DNA of 12,972 bases from Bacillota bacterium. GTDB taxonomy: Bacteria > Bacillota > Clostridia > Acetivibrionales > DSM-1351. The stretch spans positions 1-12,972 of the forward strand of contig JAEZOA010000117.1 in the NCBI GenBank assembly GCA_023441625.1, given 5' to 3'. The notes under the pieces were generated by a model, which was given only the letters and a program-made list of their open reading frames with translations, made no database searches and was not told where the DNA came from. The first letter of the stretch is position 1, and the number at the start of each line of letters is the position of its first letter. The position numbers were made by a program, and so were the translations under genes. Of this stretch, positions 12,857 through 12,972 are shown one piece after another.

Positions 12857-12972
12857 GTGGGCCTTTAGTCGAGATCAAACAAAGGATGCTGGTAGCATGC
12901 TTTGTGATCGAGAGTCCCTGTTAGGATTGCTTGTAAGCAATCCTTATCTTCGCAGCAGCGAAGAAAGGCCAC
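12857..12972. other. Closed multibranch inverted-repeat element of unknown identity
   Basis: The last 116 bases fold almost completely. A closing stem, GTGG-(G)-CCTTT (12857-12866), pairs with AAAGGCCAC (12964-12972) over 9 bp with one bulged G, and may continue past the window edge. Inside are three hairpins: 12873-12909 (GATC, ACAAAG and ATGCT arms around GGT, with a two-A bulge), 12923-12944 (perfect AGGATTGCTT...AAGCAATCCT) and 12948-12963 (CTTCGC-AGCA-GCGAAG). The first hairpin is extended by CGAG facing CGAG, a tandem G-A arrangement common in structured RNA. No ORF, tRNA, rRNA or riboswitch consensus known to me fits. It could be a structured non-coding RNA, a small palindromic transposable element (MITE), or the end of a larger element outside the window. 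Strand is undecided. Confidence 0.55.

Noticed and set aside
1..12972. CRISPR array, IS element with transposase, prophage or rRNA
   Set aside because: No spaced direct repeats, transposase, integrase, phage structural gene or rRNA sequence was seen in the window.

Overview
The window is a low-GC, AT-rich segment of a Firmicute, most likely a member of the Clostridia. The evidence is strong AGGAGG-type ribosome binding sites, an RNase J of the 555-residue kind, a TmcAL (YlbM) homologue, CCA-encoding tRNA genes and a heterodimeric multidrug-type ABC exporter. It reads as chromosomal housekeeping DNA with a decayed accessory patch in the middle and an unexplained structured element at the right edge.

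Left part (1-3670, mostly + strand): the first codons of a leftward gene at the very edge, a tRNA-Gln(CUG) gene with its own promoter and terminator, a 390-base intergenic region with a second strong hairpin and an operator-like repeat, a GT4 glycosyltransferase, and RNase J. RNase J converges on tmcAL with overlapping stop codons, and its terminator lies inside the tmcAL coding sequence.

Middle (3605-8540): tmcAL and a small lipoprotein gene run leftward, each with a recognisable promoter. The start of tmcAL is separated from a very good Shine-Dalgarno sequence by a long hairpin. A rightward cluster follows: a GNAT remnant with a perfect ribosome binding site, a QueG-like double [4Fe-4S] protein, a complete GNAT acetyltransferase, a hypothetical gene broken by an in-frame TGA, and small membrane or orphan ORFs. 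Several pieces in 7460-8390 look like decaying genes. A bidirectional terminator closes the region.

Right part (8541-12972, - strand): two translationally coupled ABC exporter half-transporters form one heterodimer of the BmrC/BmrD (LmrC/LmrD, TM287/288) kind, with one degenerate ATP site. Upstream lies a promoter, a 12-codon leader ORF with a good ribosome binding site and a rho-independent terminator. This layout matches ribosome-mediated transcription attenuation as known for Bacillus subtilis bmrBCD. Further upstream is tRNA-Tyr(GUA) with its promoter and terminator. The last ~116 bases fold into a closed multibranch structure (one closing stem and three hairpins) that no gene explains.

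The strongest leads are the putative attenuator of the ABC exporter, the terminal multibranch element, and the hairpin-spaced translation start of tmcAL. All functional assignments rest on motifs read by eye; no database search was possible.
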